Part shown: positions 7,344 through 16,661 of the stretch, piece by piece
Layout: each line of letters starts with the position of its first letter
Position numbering within the stretch: position 1 is the stretch's first letter
Assembly (NCBI GenBank): GCA_964630785.1
Contig: CAZVZG010000011.1
Location: 62,001-126,000 of the forward strand
From: JADLCX01 sp964630785
GTDB lineage: Bacteria > Planctomycetota > Phycisphaerae > Phycisphaerales > UBA1924
DNA: 64,000 bases
Reading direction: 5' to 3'
Program-made: the position numbers and the translations under genes
Notes under the pieces: model-generated
Seen by the model: the letters and a program-made list of their open reading frames with translations, nothing else
What the model was told of the DNA's origin: nothing
Databases searched by the model: none

Positions 7344-9626
7344 TCAGGGCGCCGGGCTGGTCGTCGCTTCCTTGTCGCCCTTCCCAGCCTTGGCGGGATC
7401 GAGCGTGATCTTCACCGTGCGTCCCTGCGTCATGCGTTTCACGGCGAGCTTCAGCTCGCCACCCTGGGCGATGAGCCGCTCGAAATCCTTGACGTTCATC
7501 ACCGGCTGATCGTTGATCGAGCGGATGGTCTCGAACGGCTTGAGCCCCGCGATCGAGGCCTTGCCGCCCCGCTCCACCCGTGCGATGATCACGCCGGGGT
7601 CGTCCGGCTTGAGCTGCAGGTAGCGCCGCACCTCGTAGGTCAGGTTTTTCACCGTCAATCCGGCCGAGTCCGACTTGTACTGCGCGGCCGCGTCGTACGT
7701 CGGCGGACCCTGCGTGATGGTCATCGGGACCTTCATGACCTTGCCGTCCCGCCAGACGTCCGCGACGAACGGTGTTCCGAAGCCGATGTCCGTGAGCGCC
7801 CGCGTCAGCGCGGTCTCGGCGCTGCCCCACGGCTTGGGAATTCGGTCGAGGTACTCTTCCGGCACCCGGTCCAGCGCGGCCCAGAACTGGTCCATCATGC
7901 CGTACATCGGAGACTCGTGGATCGACACCTCAAGCGGTTTGGGGTGCCCCTCGACGTGCAGCCGCAGGATGATGTCGCCGGACTTGATGCCGGCCTTGGT
8001 CGCGGGCGAGTCGGGATAGATGTACGTGACAATGCCGCCGCTCTCGCCGCCGTTGGTCTGCTCCATGACGTTGTTCGCACGCGCCAGGTCGGGGTCCATC
8101 CCCTGCATCTCGACCCCCAGCCACGCGAGCCGGTTCTCCTCCTCCTCGCTCAGCGGCCGGTTCTCGGCGTCGATCGCGCCGGCGCCCTCGTGCAACACAC
8201 GGTTCAGCAACGCGACGGGCATCGCGTGCGTGCGGCCCGAGTACGAGTTGTAGCGGTCCTGGGTGGTGACCTGCTCGCGCTGCTCGATCGGCACCGCGAT
8301 CAACGAGCCGTCCATCCCGTACGTGAACGATGAATACGCCGTCTCCCCGCTCCCCGGAGCCACCGTTTCCAGCGCCGCGGCAGGGAATACCTCCCCCTTC
8401 CAGCCCGTGAAATAGGCATCGAACCGAGTGTGGGAGAAGTAGACCGTTCGAGTCTCGCCACGCACGGTGGCGGCCGCTTCCAACAGCAGTCGCCCACGCT
8501 GCGAGAGCACGGACTCGGAACTGAACCGCACGGGCGTGCTCACCGGTGTCTCCAGCTTCACGGTGAACGCGCCCCAATCCTTGAGCGTCGCGCCGAACGC
8601 GGCCTTGATCTCCTTGCCGTCCGCGGAAAAGAGCCGGACCCGCTCCAGGCGTGCGGTGACTTTGGGCTTGAGGTTCGCGAATACGAGCGCGGTCTTGTCG
8701 TCCACGATCAGCCCAAGACCATTCCACTCGGTGATCTCGGCCTGCTGGGCGCCCCCGTAGCCGTAGGGGTCCATGCTGTGCTCGCCGGCGTTCCGCGGGC
8801 TGCGGAAGTTGAGCGTTACCCGCAGCAGGTTCTTGGCCGCGTCGGCTTCCAACGCCGCGAGCGCGTCGTCCATCTGCTTCTGGTTCACCATGTTCCAACC
8901 GGACGGCGACTGCTTCCACGAGCCATCGACGGGAAAGTCTCCCGTGCCGGTCAGTGTCACCGGGTTGCCGTCCCGATCAATGACGACGAAGCTGCCCGAT
9001 CCCGGCGTGAAACGCCGACCGTCGGAGGTCAGCGCGACGCCCGATGGCAGGCCGGCAACACGCGTCACCCATTCACCGCCGCGCTTGGCGTAGCTCACGC
9101 CCAGGTAGGGCCCTGCCCTGGTCGGGTCGAACATCAGGGGTTTGGCGTCCGTCAGAGGCTGATCGAGTTGGAGCACGACGCCCGCGCCCCGAGCCGGCCA
9201 GGCGACCGGACGTGCCGCGACCGTTTGCTCCCCGAACCGAACCCGGATCCCCTTGATGAAGCGGGGGTGAAGCCCCGGGTCCACGGTGAACACGCGATCG
9301 GGCGCGATGAGAATGCCGCCCCGCTCCGCCGGGCGATCCTCCTGAACCAGCCGCTCCCAGTTCTCCCATGCGCCCGAGTCCAGGTCATCATCCGCCCGCG
9401 ACGAATACATTCGCCACGCGGAGTAGCGATCGTCACCCGGTGACTCGCCCTTGTCGTATTTCGGGGTGACCTCGACCCGCACCAGCGACGCGCCGAGCTT
9501 CTCGGCCATCGCAGCGACCTCCGCCGGCGTCTTGGGCGGCGGGGCGGGTTCGGTCGTGGATTGGGCCCGAACGCTCGGAGCGGCCAGGCCGAAAAATACG
9601 GCCGAAACAATCAACGTGCGGAGCAT
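7344..9626 (-). CDS. exported protein with two PDZ domains, HtrA companion
   Basis: A 760-residue exported protein with a Sec signal peptide (hydrophobic core about residues 3-18, likely cleavage after VRA). Two PDZ domains are recognisable: one at roughly 500-580 ('LAWLGVEMQGMDPDLARAN' followed by 'YPDSPATKAGIKSGDIIL') and one at the C-terminus, about 670-745 ('ARVERGGKASIAGLKPFETI'). The first 450 residues look like a double beta-barrel trypsin-like scaffold, but I cannot find a convincing His-Asp-Ser triad; no GNSGGP motif is present. It sits 60 bases downstream of an intact HtrA protease gene in the same direction, so a partner role in envelope protein quality control is plausible. Start at 9626 gives the signal peptide directly at the N-terminus. 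Confidence 0.7.
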   Translation of the reverse strand: MLRTLIVSAVFFGLAAPSVRAQSTTEPAPPPKTPAEVAAMAEKLGASLVRVEVTPKYDKGESPGDDRYSAWRMYSSRADDDLDSGAWENWERLVQEDRPAERGGILIAPDRVFTVDPGLHPRFIKGIRVRFGEQTVAARPVAWPARGAGVVLQLDQPLTDAKPLMFDPTRAGPYLGVSYAKRGGEWVTRVAGLPSGVALTSDGRRFTPGSGSFVVIDRDGNPVTLTGTGDFPVDGSWKQSPSGWNMVNQKQMDDALAALEADAAKNLLRVTLNFRSPRNAGEHSMDPYGYGGAQQAEITEWNGLGLIVDDKTALVFANLKPKVTARLERVRLFSADGKEIKAAFGATLKDWGAFTVKLETPVSTPVRFSSESVLSQRGRLLLEAAATVRGETRTVYFSHTRFDAYFTGWKGEVFPAAALETVAPGSGETAYSSFTYGMDGSLIAVPIEQREQVTTQDRYNSYSGRTHAMPVALLNRVLHEGAGAIDAENRPLSEEEENRLAWLGVEMQGMDPDLARANNVMEQTNGGESGGIVTYIYPDSPATKAGIKSGDIILRLHVEGHPKPLEVSIHESPMYGMMDQFWAALDRVPEEYLDRIPKPWGSAETALTRALTDIGFGTPFVADVWRDGKVMKVPMTITQGPPTYDAAAQYKSDSAGLTVKNLTYEVRRYLQLKPDDPGVIIARVERGGKASIAGLKPFETIRSINDQPVMNVKDFERLIAQGGELKLAVKRMTQGRTVKITLDPAKAGKGDKEATTSPAP

Positions 9627-9686
9627 CTTGGGACTCCATCTGGGCGGCATCGTCCCCACGTAGGGAACGCAGCCCGGCTTGAAAGG

Positions 9687-11066
9687 TCACTCTTTGGAAT
9701 AGTCTCGCGCGAAATCCAGAACCACCTGCCGCGTCAGACCGCCCCGCATCACCGTGAGCACGATCCGGGGCTTCTCGTCGACGTGCTCCACGGCGGTCTT
9801 GTTCGCGGCCTCGACGTCCGCCAGCGTGTTGACCTCCTTGCCGTCGATCGTCAGCAGGATGTCGTTCCGCAGCAGCCCCGCGCTCGCGGCGTTGCCCGGG
9901 TACTTCGTCGCGTAGACGAACACGCCGCTTTGCTTGTAGAAGTAAAGGTCCGGGTTGTCGAACTGGTTGATCTCCTTCACCGTCAGGTCCCACCGCTTGC
10001 AGGCCAGTTCCTTGCCCTCCACCCGCCCCTTCTCGCGCGGCGTGATCTTGAGCGTGAGTTTCTCCGTTCCGCGAATGACCTCGAACGTCGCTGACTCCTG
10101 CTTGGGCAACAGCCCGAGGAACCGCCGTATCGCAGGGAGGTCTTCGTCGGTGATGCCGTTGGTCGCCGTGCCGTTCACGCTCAGAATCCGGTCTCGCGGC
10201 TGGATACCCGCCTGCCGCGCCGGGCTCTCAGGGTCGGTCTCGCCCACCACGACGCCTGTATCGCCCTCGAAATAGATGTTCCGGTTGAAATCGCGGAGCG
10301 GCTGGAGCTGGAGCCCGAACCACGTCCAGTTCACGCGTCCGAACTCGCGGAGCTGCGGCACCAGCACTCGCACCGTGTCCGATGGGATGGCGAAGCCCAT
10401 ACCGTCCGCCGCGTCCATCCCCCGCGCGTTGATCCCCACGATCTGCCCGTCGGTGTTGATCAGCGGCCCGCCCGAGTTCCCCGGGTTGATCGGCGCGTCG
10501 GTCTGCAGCCACAGGCTGTACTCGCTGATCTGGTCGAGGAACCGGCGCGTGCAGGAGATGATGCCGATGGACACCGAACGGTTGAGCCCCCACGGAGCGC
10601 CCATCGCCATGACGAAATCACCCTCGCTGAGCACCGTCGAGTCGCCGAACGAGGCGTACGGGAGCGGTCCCGAACCCTCCGGAAGTCCGAGCTTAATCAG
10701 CGCCAGGTCCGTGTCCTTGTCGGACCCCAGCACCTTCGCCGGGACCCCGCGCCCGTCCGTCAGCAGGCACCGCACGTCCTCGGCCTTGTCCACGACGTGC
10801 CAGTTGGTGAGGACCTCGCCCTCAGGAGAAATGATGACTCCGCTGCCCGTCACCACCTGCGATTTTTTCTCGCCCCGGTCGTAGTCCTCCTTCACCACTT
10901 TGATGTACACCACCGCCGGAAAGACCTTGGACTTTCCGTCCTGCACGATCTGTCGGAAATCCGCGCGGGCCGCAACCGGGGCCGTTCGATCCTGCTGAGC
11001 CACGGCCGCGCCGGGGACCAACGGGAGGGCCAGGGCGGCGACGAGAAGGAGATTGTGGATTCGCAT
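9687..11066 (-). CDS. HtrA/DegP-type serine protease (S1C) with PDZ domains
   Basis: A 459-residue periplasmic protease. After a signal peptide (about residues 1-26, ending AVAQ) comes the trypsin-like domain with the full triad: His in 'LTNWHVVD' (near residue 90), Asp in 'DKDTDLALIKL' (near 120) and Ser in 'PINPGNSGGPLIN' (near 196). Two PDZ domains follow, one centred on 'GETDPESPARQAGIQPRD' and one at the C-terminus ('ATKYPGNAASAGLLRNDI'). It should degrade or refold damaged envelope proteins. The ATG at 11066 is used because it puts the hydrophobic signal at the very start. The downstream PDZ-only paralogue is probably co-transcribed. Confidence 0.92.
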   Translation of the reverse strand: MRIHNLLLVAALALPLVPGAAVAQQDRTAPVAARADFRQIVQDGKSKVFPAVVYIKVVKEDYDRGEKKSQVVTGSGVIISPEGEVLTNWHVVDKAEDVRCLLTDGRGVPAKVLGSDKDTDLALIKLGLPEGSGPLPYASFGDSTVLSEGDFVMAMGAPWGLNRSVSIGIISCTRRFLDQISEYSLWLQTDAPINPGNSGGPLINTDGQIVGINARGMDAADGMGFAIPSDTVRVLVPQLREFGRVNWTWFGLQLQPLRDFNRNIYFEGDTGVVVGETDPESPARQAGIQPRDRILSVNGTATNGITDEDLPAIRRFLGLLPKQESATFEVIRGTEKLTLKITPREKGRVEGKELACKRWDLTVKEINQFDNPDLYFYKQSGVFVYATKYPGNAASAGLLRNDILLTIDGKEVNTLADVEAANKTAVEHVDEKPRIVLTVMRGGLTRQVVLDFARDYSKE

Positions 11067-11193
11067 GTTCTGCCAGTATACCAAGACCGAGCCCGGTGCG
11101 CAACGCGCGGACCGACCCAGTCTCCGTTCATACGGTCAACTTCGCTCCGTGTTCGGTGTGGAGGGCGGCTGGGCGCTTTCGTGCTCATCCACC

Positions 11194-12504
11194 CTACAAC
11201 GCCAGCATCAGCCGCTGCGGATCCTCGATGCCCTGCTTCACCGCCACCAGGAACTGCACGGCCTCGGCCCCGTCGATCAACCGATGATCGTACGACAGAG
11301 CCAGGTACATCATGGGTCGGATCGCCACTTGACCCGAACCGGCCGGGTGTTCCACGGCGCGCCCCTTGATTGTGTGCATCCCGAGAATACCCGTCTGCGG
11401 CGGGTTGAGGATCGGTGTGCTCATCAGCGAGCCGTAGATGCCGCCGTTGGTGATCGTGAACGTCCCGCCCTGCAGGTCCTTCAGCCCGAGCTTCCCGTCG
11501 CGCGCACGCACCGCCAGGTCTTTGATTCCGCTCTCGATCTGGGCGAACGAGAGTGATTCGCACCCCCGCAGCACGGGCACCACCAGCCCCTTGGGCGTAC
11601 CCACGGCGACCGCGATGTCGGCCGAGTCGTGGTACTCGATCTCCAAGTCATTTCCCCCCCCAACACCCGCGCCCGCGGGAACCAGCGAGGCGTTCACCGC
11701 GGGGAAAGCCCGCAGAGCACTCACCACCGCCTTGATGAAGAACGACATGAACCCGAGCCCCACGCCGTGCTTCTTCTCGAACATCTCCTTGTACTGCGCC
11801 CGCGCGGCCATCACGCCGCTCATGTCGCACTCGTTGAATGTCGTGAGCATCGCCGCGGTCTGCTGTGCCTCGACCAGCCTCGCGGCCACCCGCTGCCGCA
11901 GCGGCGACATCTTCTCACGGCGCACACCGCCCGCGACAACCGCTTGGGCGGGCCCGCTCGCGGGGGCCGGTCGCGCTGCCGACGCGGCGGTCGCGATCGA
12001 TCCGCCCTTGGCCTCCACCACGGCCATGACGTCCTGTTCGCGGATGCGCCCACCCGCGCCCGTACCGTGCAGCGTGCCTAGGTCGACCCCGTGCTCGTCC
12101 GCCAGCTTGCGGGCCAGCGGCGTAGCCCGGACGTCCTCTCCCGCGTGACCGCCGCCCGCCGCGGGCGCAGTCGCGGCCTTCCCGTTCGCGGCCGGCGCAC
12201 CGCCGGCGTCCCGGGTAGGCACGGCCGGAGCGTGTGGAGCCTGCTTGCCCGCCCCGGCCGGCACGGTCGCTTTTTCATCCACGGCGCCGACGACCTCGCC
12301 GATGTTGACCGTGGCCCCGGCCTTGGTCGAGATCTTTAAGGCCCCGCTCGCCGGCGAGACGACCTCGAGCGTGACCTTGTCCGTCTCCAGTTCGAGCACC
12401 GGGTCATCCCGCTTGACGAACTCGCCCTCGTTCTTGAGCCACCGCGACAGCACGCCGCTGGTGACGCTCTCTCCGGCCTGAGGGATCACGATGTCAACCG
12501 CCAT
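11194..12504 (-). CDS. sucB: dihydrolipoamide succinyltransferase (2-oxoglutarate dehydrogenase E2)
   Basis: A 436-residue E2 core enzyme that transfers succinyl groups from lipoamide to CoA in the citric acid cycle. Domains in order: one lipoyl domain (about residues 1-77) with the lipoylated Lys in 'ELETDKVTLEV'; an Ala/Pro/Gly-rich linker; a peripheral-subunit binding domain ('TPLARKLADEHGVDLGTLHGTGAGGRI', about 130-165, shown here only as landmarks); and the catalytic domain ending in 'ALSYDHRLIDGAEAV' with the active-site His and Asp. The single lipoyl domain and context identify it as SucB, not the pyruvate enzyme. It follows sucA by 66 bases; no lpd (E3) gene is present in the window. 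Confidence 0.95.
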   Translation of the reverse strand: MAVDIVIPQAGESVTSGVLSRWLKNEGEFVKRDDPVLELETDKVTLEVVSPASGALKISTKAGATVNIGEVVGAVDEKATVPAGAGKQAPHAPAVPTRDAGGAPAANGKAATAPAAGGGHAGEDVRATPLARKLADEHGVDLGTLHGTGAGGRIREQDVMAVVEAKGGSIATAASAARPAPASGPAQAVVAGGVRREKMSPLRQRVAARLVEAQQTAAMLTTFNECDMSGVMAARAQYKEMFEKKHGVGLGFMSFFIKAVVSALRAFPAVNASLVPAGAGVGGGNDLEIEYHDSADIAVAVGTPKGLVVPVLRGCESLSFAQIESGIKDLAVRARDGKLGLKDLQGGTFTITNGGIYGSLMSTPILNPPQTGILGMHTIKGRAVEHPAGSGQVAIRPMMYLALSYDHRLIDGAEAVQFLVAVKQGIEDPQRLMLAL

Positions 12505-12570
12505 GCTGTCTGCTCCGCTCGTTCGGCCCTGTCCGGGCCGCGGGTCCGATCCAACCTGGAGTCCGGAAGG

Positions 12571-15447
12571 TCAACGCTTCGATTTTCCGCCCGCTTGCGC
12601 GGCCGGCTTGTGCTTCTTGGGCGCGCCGTTGACAGCCTTGGCGTGCCCGTCGTGGGTCGCGGGCTCCTTCGGCGCGGGAAGCGCCCCGACGGCCTCGTCG
12701 AGGATCGCCTGCTGCTGCTGGCCGCTGACGCGCTCCGACCCCGTCGCGGGCGAAGCGCTCGCCGGGCGTCCGATGAAAGGGAGCTCGATGCCCAGATCTG
12801 TGCGGAACCGGTCGGAGATGTAGAGGTACGCCCCCTTATTTCGCGGCTCTTCCTGCACCCACACCCGCCGGGCCGACTTGGGGTAGCGAGCGTCAACCTC
12901 GCGCAGGGCCTGGACGTGCAGCGGGTAGAGCTGCTCGATGCGGACCAGCGCGACGTCCTTCCGACCGATCGCCTCGCGACGCTCGTGCAGCTCGTGATAG
13001 ACCTTGCCCGAGCAGTACACGACATCGCTCACCGCCCGCGCAGATCCGCCGGCGTGCGCCGGATCGTCCAGAACGTGCCGGAACTCGCCCGTGGAGAGCT
13101 CGTCCACGGTCGAGGTCTCGATGCGCAGGTACCGCTTGGGTGTCAGCACGATCAGCGGCTTGCGGAAGTCCCGCAGCATCTGCCGGCGCAGCAGGTGGAA
13201 CGTCTGCGCCGCGGTGCTCGGATACACCACCTCCATGTTTTCTTCGGCGCACAACTGGAGGAACCGCTCCAGCCGCGCAGAGGAGTGCTCCGGCCCCTGC
13301 CCCTCGTAGCCGTGCGGCAGAAGAAGCACCAGCCCCGCCCATCGCCGCCACTTGGACTCGCTGGAAGCGATGTACTGATCGATGATGACCTGCGCCGTGT
13401 TGCAGAAATCGCCGAACTGTGCCTCCCACAGCGTGAGCGAACGCGGGTTGGCGCGGCTGTACCCGTAGTCAAAGCCCATCACGCTGTACTCGCTCAGCGG
13501 GCTGTCCCACGCGTCCAGGTGCGCCTTCTGGTTCGGGCGCATGTGGTTGAGCGGGGTGTAACGCTCCCCGGTCTGCTCGTCTCGCAGCACCGCGTGCCGC
13601 TGCGTGAACGTGCCCCGACGCGAGTCCTGCCCGCTCAGCCGCACGGGCGTGCCGTCGAGCAACAGCGTGCCGAACGCCAACAACTCCGCGTCGGCGTGCG
13701 CGATCTTGTTGTGCTTGGGCAACAAAGCGCGGGCCTGGAGCAGCCCCGCGAGTTTCGGGTGCGCGTGAAACCCCTCGGGCACCCGCCCCATCGCCCCGCA
13801 CACCTCCGCGATCCTCGCCGCGTCGACCGCCGTCCTGGGGCTCTGGAACGAGTACTCGTCCTGCAAGCCCGCCCACAACCCGCCGCCCGGCGGCGGCACC
13901 GGGTCGACCGGCGTCTTGATCACCGCCTCGTAGGCAGCATCGAGCTGAGCCAACTCCGCCTCGATCATCGCGTCCGCCTGCTCCTGCGTGAGCACGCCAG
14001 AGGCGATCAGGCGGCGGCGGTACACCTCGGCGGGGCCGGGATGAGCCTTGACCAGCGCGTAGAGCTTCGGCTGCGTGTACGCGGGCTCGTCCGACTCGTT
14101 GTGCCCGTAGCGGCGGAAGCAGACCAGGTCCACGAAGACGTCCTTTCGGAACTTATCCCGGTAGTCCGCCGCCATTCGAGCGACTTGCACCACCGCATCA
14201 ACGTCGTCGCCGTTCACGTGGATCACCGGCGCTTCGATCATCTTGGCGATGTCGGTGCAATAGGGCGTCGAGCGGCTGTCCTCCACGTCGGTTGTGAACC
14301 CGACGAGGTTGTTGATGACCACGTGGACCGCGCCGCCGACGTCGTAGCCCTCCAGCCGGCTCATGTTCAGGCACTCGGCGACGACGCCTTGGCCCGCCAC
14401 GGCCGCGTCGCCGTGGATCAGCAGCGAGATGGTGCGCCGGCGCTCGTTGTCACCGCTCACGTCCTGCTTGGCGCGGCACCGGCCCATCACCACCGCGTTG
14501 ACGCTCTCCAGGTGGCTGGGGTTGTTGAGCATCGAGATGTGCACTTTGCGCCCGTCGGGCATCGACTGGTCGCCCGAATAACCGCGGTGGTACTTCACGT
14601 CCCCGCCCGCGGGCGCACCCGGGTCGAGCCCCTCGACCCACGAGTCTTTGAACTCCGTGAACAGCCGGTCCAGGTCCTTGCCGACGTAGTTCTTGAGCAC
14701 AGCGAGCCGGCCGCGATGGGCCATGCCGACGATGATCTCTTCCACGCCGCGCTCGCCCGAGCGCTGGGTGAAGGCCTTGAGCAGCGGGATTGTCGAATCG
14801 GCCCCTTCAATGCTGAACCGCTTCTTGCCCTGGAACCGCCGCCCGAGGAACAGCTCGAAGCGTTCGACTTCGGTGATCTGCTTGAGCGCCTCGACCCGCT
14901 CGTCGCGCGTCAGCGGCGAAGCGCGAAGCGAACCCTCAAACCGATCACGGAACCACCGGCGCTCGTCCTCGTCGGTAATCTGCATGTACTCGACGCCGAC
15001 GGTGCCGCAGTACGACGCTTCAAGATGGGCGATCAGTTCGCGCAGGGTCCGCAACTGCGGCGCGGTCTCGATCGACACCGCCTTGCCCAGGTCCGCCTCG
15101 GTCAGACCGAAGGCCGCGAGGGTGAGCCCAACCGGTCTGGGACGCTCGCGGCCAAACGGGTCGAGTTTGGCGATCTGGTGCCCGTGGGCGCGGTACGCCA
15201 TGACCAGCCTGCTCACGCCCAGGTGGTAACCCAGCGATGCCGCATCGGCCGCTCCGGAACTCCCGCCCCCACCGGTCCCCGCGGGCCCGCGGGCCATCGC
15301 CAGGTCGAAGCCCTGAAAAAATGAAGCCAAGTCCGCGCTGACGGATGCCGGGTCGGCCTTGAACCGGGCGTATTCAGCTTCGAGGTACTCGGCGTTCCAA
15401 CTGTTGACCGAAGGCGAGATGGCTCGCGGCACGCCATTCATTGGCAT
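12571..15447 (-). CDS. sucA: 2-oxoglutarate dehydrogenase E1 component
   Basis: A 958-residue thiamine-diphosphate enzyme that decarboxylates 2-oxoglutarate and hands the succinyl group to E2. The N-terminal 'NAEYLEAEYARFKADPASV' helix is the E2-binding segment typical of this family. The core carries 'GMAHRGRLAVLKN', 'SHLESVNAVVMGRCRAKQ', the cofactor-binding 'IHGDAAVAGQGVVAE', 'GFTTD' and, later, 'QFGDFCNTAQVIIDQ' and 'LLLPHGYEGQGPEHSSAR'. The length matches the family. About 190 bases separate it from pstB upstream, enough for its own promoter. The C-terminus has an extra 40-residue Lys/Ala-rich tail beyond the usual end. Confidence 0.96.
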   Translation of the reverse strand: MPMNGVPRAISPSVNSWNAEYLEAEYARFKADPASVSADLASFFQGFDLAMARGPAGTGGGGSSGAADAASLGYHLGVSRLVMAYRAHGHQIAKLDPFGRERPRPVGLTLAAFGLTEADLGKAVSIETAPQLRTLRELIAHLEASYCGTVGVEYMQITDEDERRWFRDRFEGSLRASPLTRDERVEALKQITEVERFELFLGRRFQGKKRFSIEGADSTIPLLKAFTQRSGERGVEEIIVGMAHRGRLAVLKNYVGKDLDRLFTEFKDSWVEGLDPGAPAGGDVKYHRGYSGDQSMPDGRKVHISMLNNPSHLESVNAVVMGRCRAKQDVSGDNERRRTISLLIHGDAAVAGQGVVAECLNMSRLEGYDVGGAVHVVINNLVGFTTDVEDSRSTPYCTDIAKMIEAPVIHVNGDDVDAVVQVARMAADYRDKFRKDVFVDLVCFRRYGHNESDEPAYTQPKLYALVKAHPGPAEVYRRRLIASGVLTQEQADAMIEAELAQLDAAYEAVIKTPVDPVPPPGGGLWAGLQDEYSFQSPRTAVDAARIAEVCGAMGRVPEGFHAHPKLAGLLQARALLPKHNKIAHADAELLAFGTLLLDGTPVRLSGQDSRRGTFTQRHAVLRDEQTGERYTPLNHMRPNQKAHLDAWDSPLSEYSVMGFDYGYSRANPRSLTLWEAQFGDFCNTAQVIIDQYIASSESKWRRWAGLVLLLPHGYEGQGPEHSSARLERFLQLCAEENMEVVYPSTAAQTFHLLRRQMLRDFRKPLIVLTPKRYLRIETSTVDELSTGEFRHVLDDPAHAGGSARAVSDVVYCSGKVYHELHERREAIGRKDVALVRIEQLYPLHVQALREVDARYPKSARRVWVQEEPRNKGAYLYISDRFRTDLGIELPFIGRPASASPATGSERVSGQQQQAILDEAVGALPAPKEPATHDGHAKAVNGAPKKHKPAAQAGGKSKR

Positions 15448-15642
15448 CCCCTGCGCAGCGGGAAACTACAGGACACCTTCCGAACATTGACCACCAGATC
15501 GGCCCCGCCGGTCGGTGCGACGGGGTCGAAATGGTAGCCCCTTGCATCGGTTCGTTTTGCGGACGTGGAGAGGAAAACAGAATCCGAATCCGTGCCGCAA
15601 CCTCGCCCGGACTCGGGTTTGGACCAGCCTCTCACCGGAGTG

Positions 15643-16557
15643 TCAGCCGAACCGGCCCGTCACGTACTGCTCGGTCTCGGCCAGGGCCGGGTTCTGGAAG
15701 ATCGCCTCAGTCGGGCCGTATTCCACCAGCCGACCGAGGTACATGAACGCCGTGTAATCACTCACCCGCGCGGCCTGCTGCATGTTGTGCGTAACGATCA
15801 GCACCGTGTACCGCCCTGCGATGCCGTGGATCAGCTCCTCGATCTTCAGCGTCGCAATCGGGTCCAGCGCCGAGCACGGCTCGTCCATGAGCAGCACCTC
15901 GGGCTCCACCGCGATCGCCCGCGCAATGCACAGCCGCTGCTGTTGACCGCCCGAGAGCGAGAACGCCGAGCTCTTGAGCCGATCCTTGACCTCGCCCCAC
16001 AGCGCGGCCGCCTGCAGGCTTCGTTCGCACGCTTCGTTGAGCACCGAGCGGCGCCGCTCCCCGGCGATCCGCAGGGCGTACACCACGTTCTCGAAGATCG
16101 ACATCGGAAACGGATTGGGTTTCTGGAACACCATCCCGACGCGCCGCCGCAGGTCGATGACGTCGACGCCGCGCTGATACACGTCGGACCCCCGAATGCG
16201 GATCGATCCCGCCGTCCGCACGCCCTCCACAAGATCGTTCATCCTGTTTACGGCTCGCAGCAGCGTGGACTTTCCGCACCCTGAAGGGCCGATGAGCGCC
16301 GTGACCTTGCAGTGCGGCACAGGCATCGTGACACCGTGCAGGGCCTGATTGCGACCGTACCACAGCTCGAACGACTGGATGTCCACCACCGGCGGCTCCG
16401 CTCGCACACGTTCGTGCGTAAAGCCCTCGGTCTTTTCGCCGCGACGGATCGCGTCGAGAATATTCCCTCCCCTCCCCCCCTCCACGCCCGTGCTCCCCGC
16501 GCCGCGATCCGTGCCCGGACTGATCGCTGGAGTGATGGTTGGCTGAGCGTCGGTCAT
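15643..16557 (-). CDS. pstB: phosphate ABC transporter ATP-binding protein
   Basis: A 304-residue ATPase that powers high-affinity phosphate import. Walker A 'GPSGCGKSTLLRA' (near residue 95), Q-loop 'MVFQKPNPFPMS', signature 'FSLSGGQQQRLCIARA' and Walker B 'VLLMDEPCSALDP' followed by the H-loop 'VTHNMQQAARVSD' are all intact; the 'QKPNPFPMSIF' wording is specific to PstB. The first 55 residues form an unusual Gly/Thr/Pro-rich extension not found in most PstB proteins. The ATG at 16557 is used; the open frame extends further upstream but only as a shadow of pstA. It is the last gene of the pst cluster; no phoU follows. Confidence 0.95.
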   Translation of the reverse strand: MTDAQPTITPAISPGTDRGAGSTGVEGGRGGNILDAIRRGEKTEGFTHERVRAEPPVVDIQSFELWYGRNQALHGVTMPVPHCKVTALIGPSGCGKSTLLRAVNRMNDLVEGVRTAGSIRIRGSDVYQRGVDVIDLRRRVGMVFQKPNPFPMSIFENVVYALRIAGERRRSVLNEACERSLQAAALWGEVKDRLKSSAFSLSGGQQQRLCIARAIAVEPEVLLMDEPCSALDPIATLKIEELIHGIAGRYTVLIVTHNMQQAARVSDYTAFMYLGRLVEYGPTEAIFQNPALAETEQYVTGRFG

Positions 16558-16661
16558 GGCTTGCCCGGTGGAAGGTCGCGGGGTTCGGACGGGTTGAAGT
16601 TCGATAGCGTTGATCACGGCGAGACTTGGAACGGGAAAAAGGTAGGGCCGCCGGGCCACGG

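Noticed and set aside
12595..15324. A 909-residue open frame on the plus strand
   Set aside because: It is antisense to sucA, rich in Arg/His/Gln/Val, and has no motif; a GC-rich shadow.
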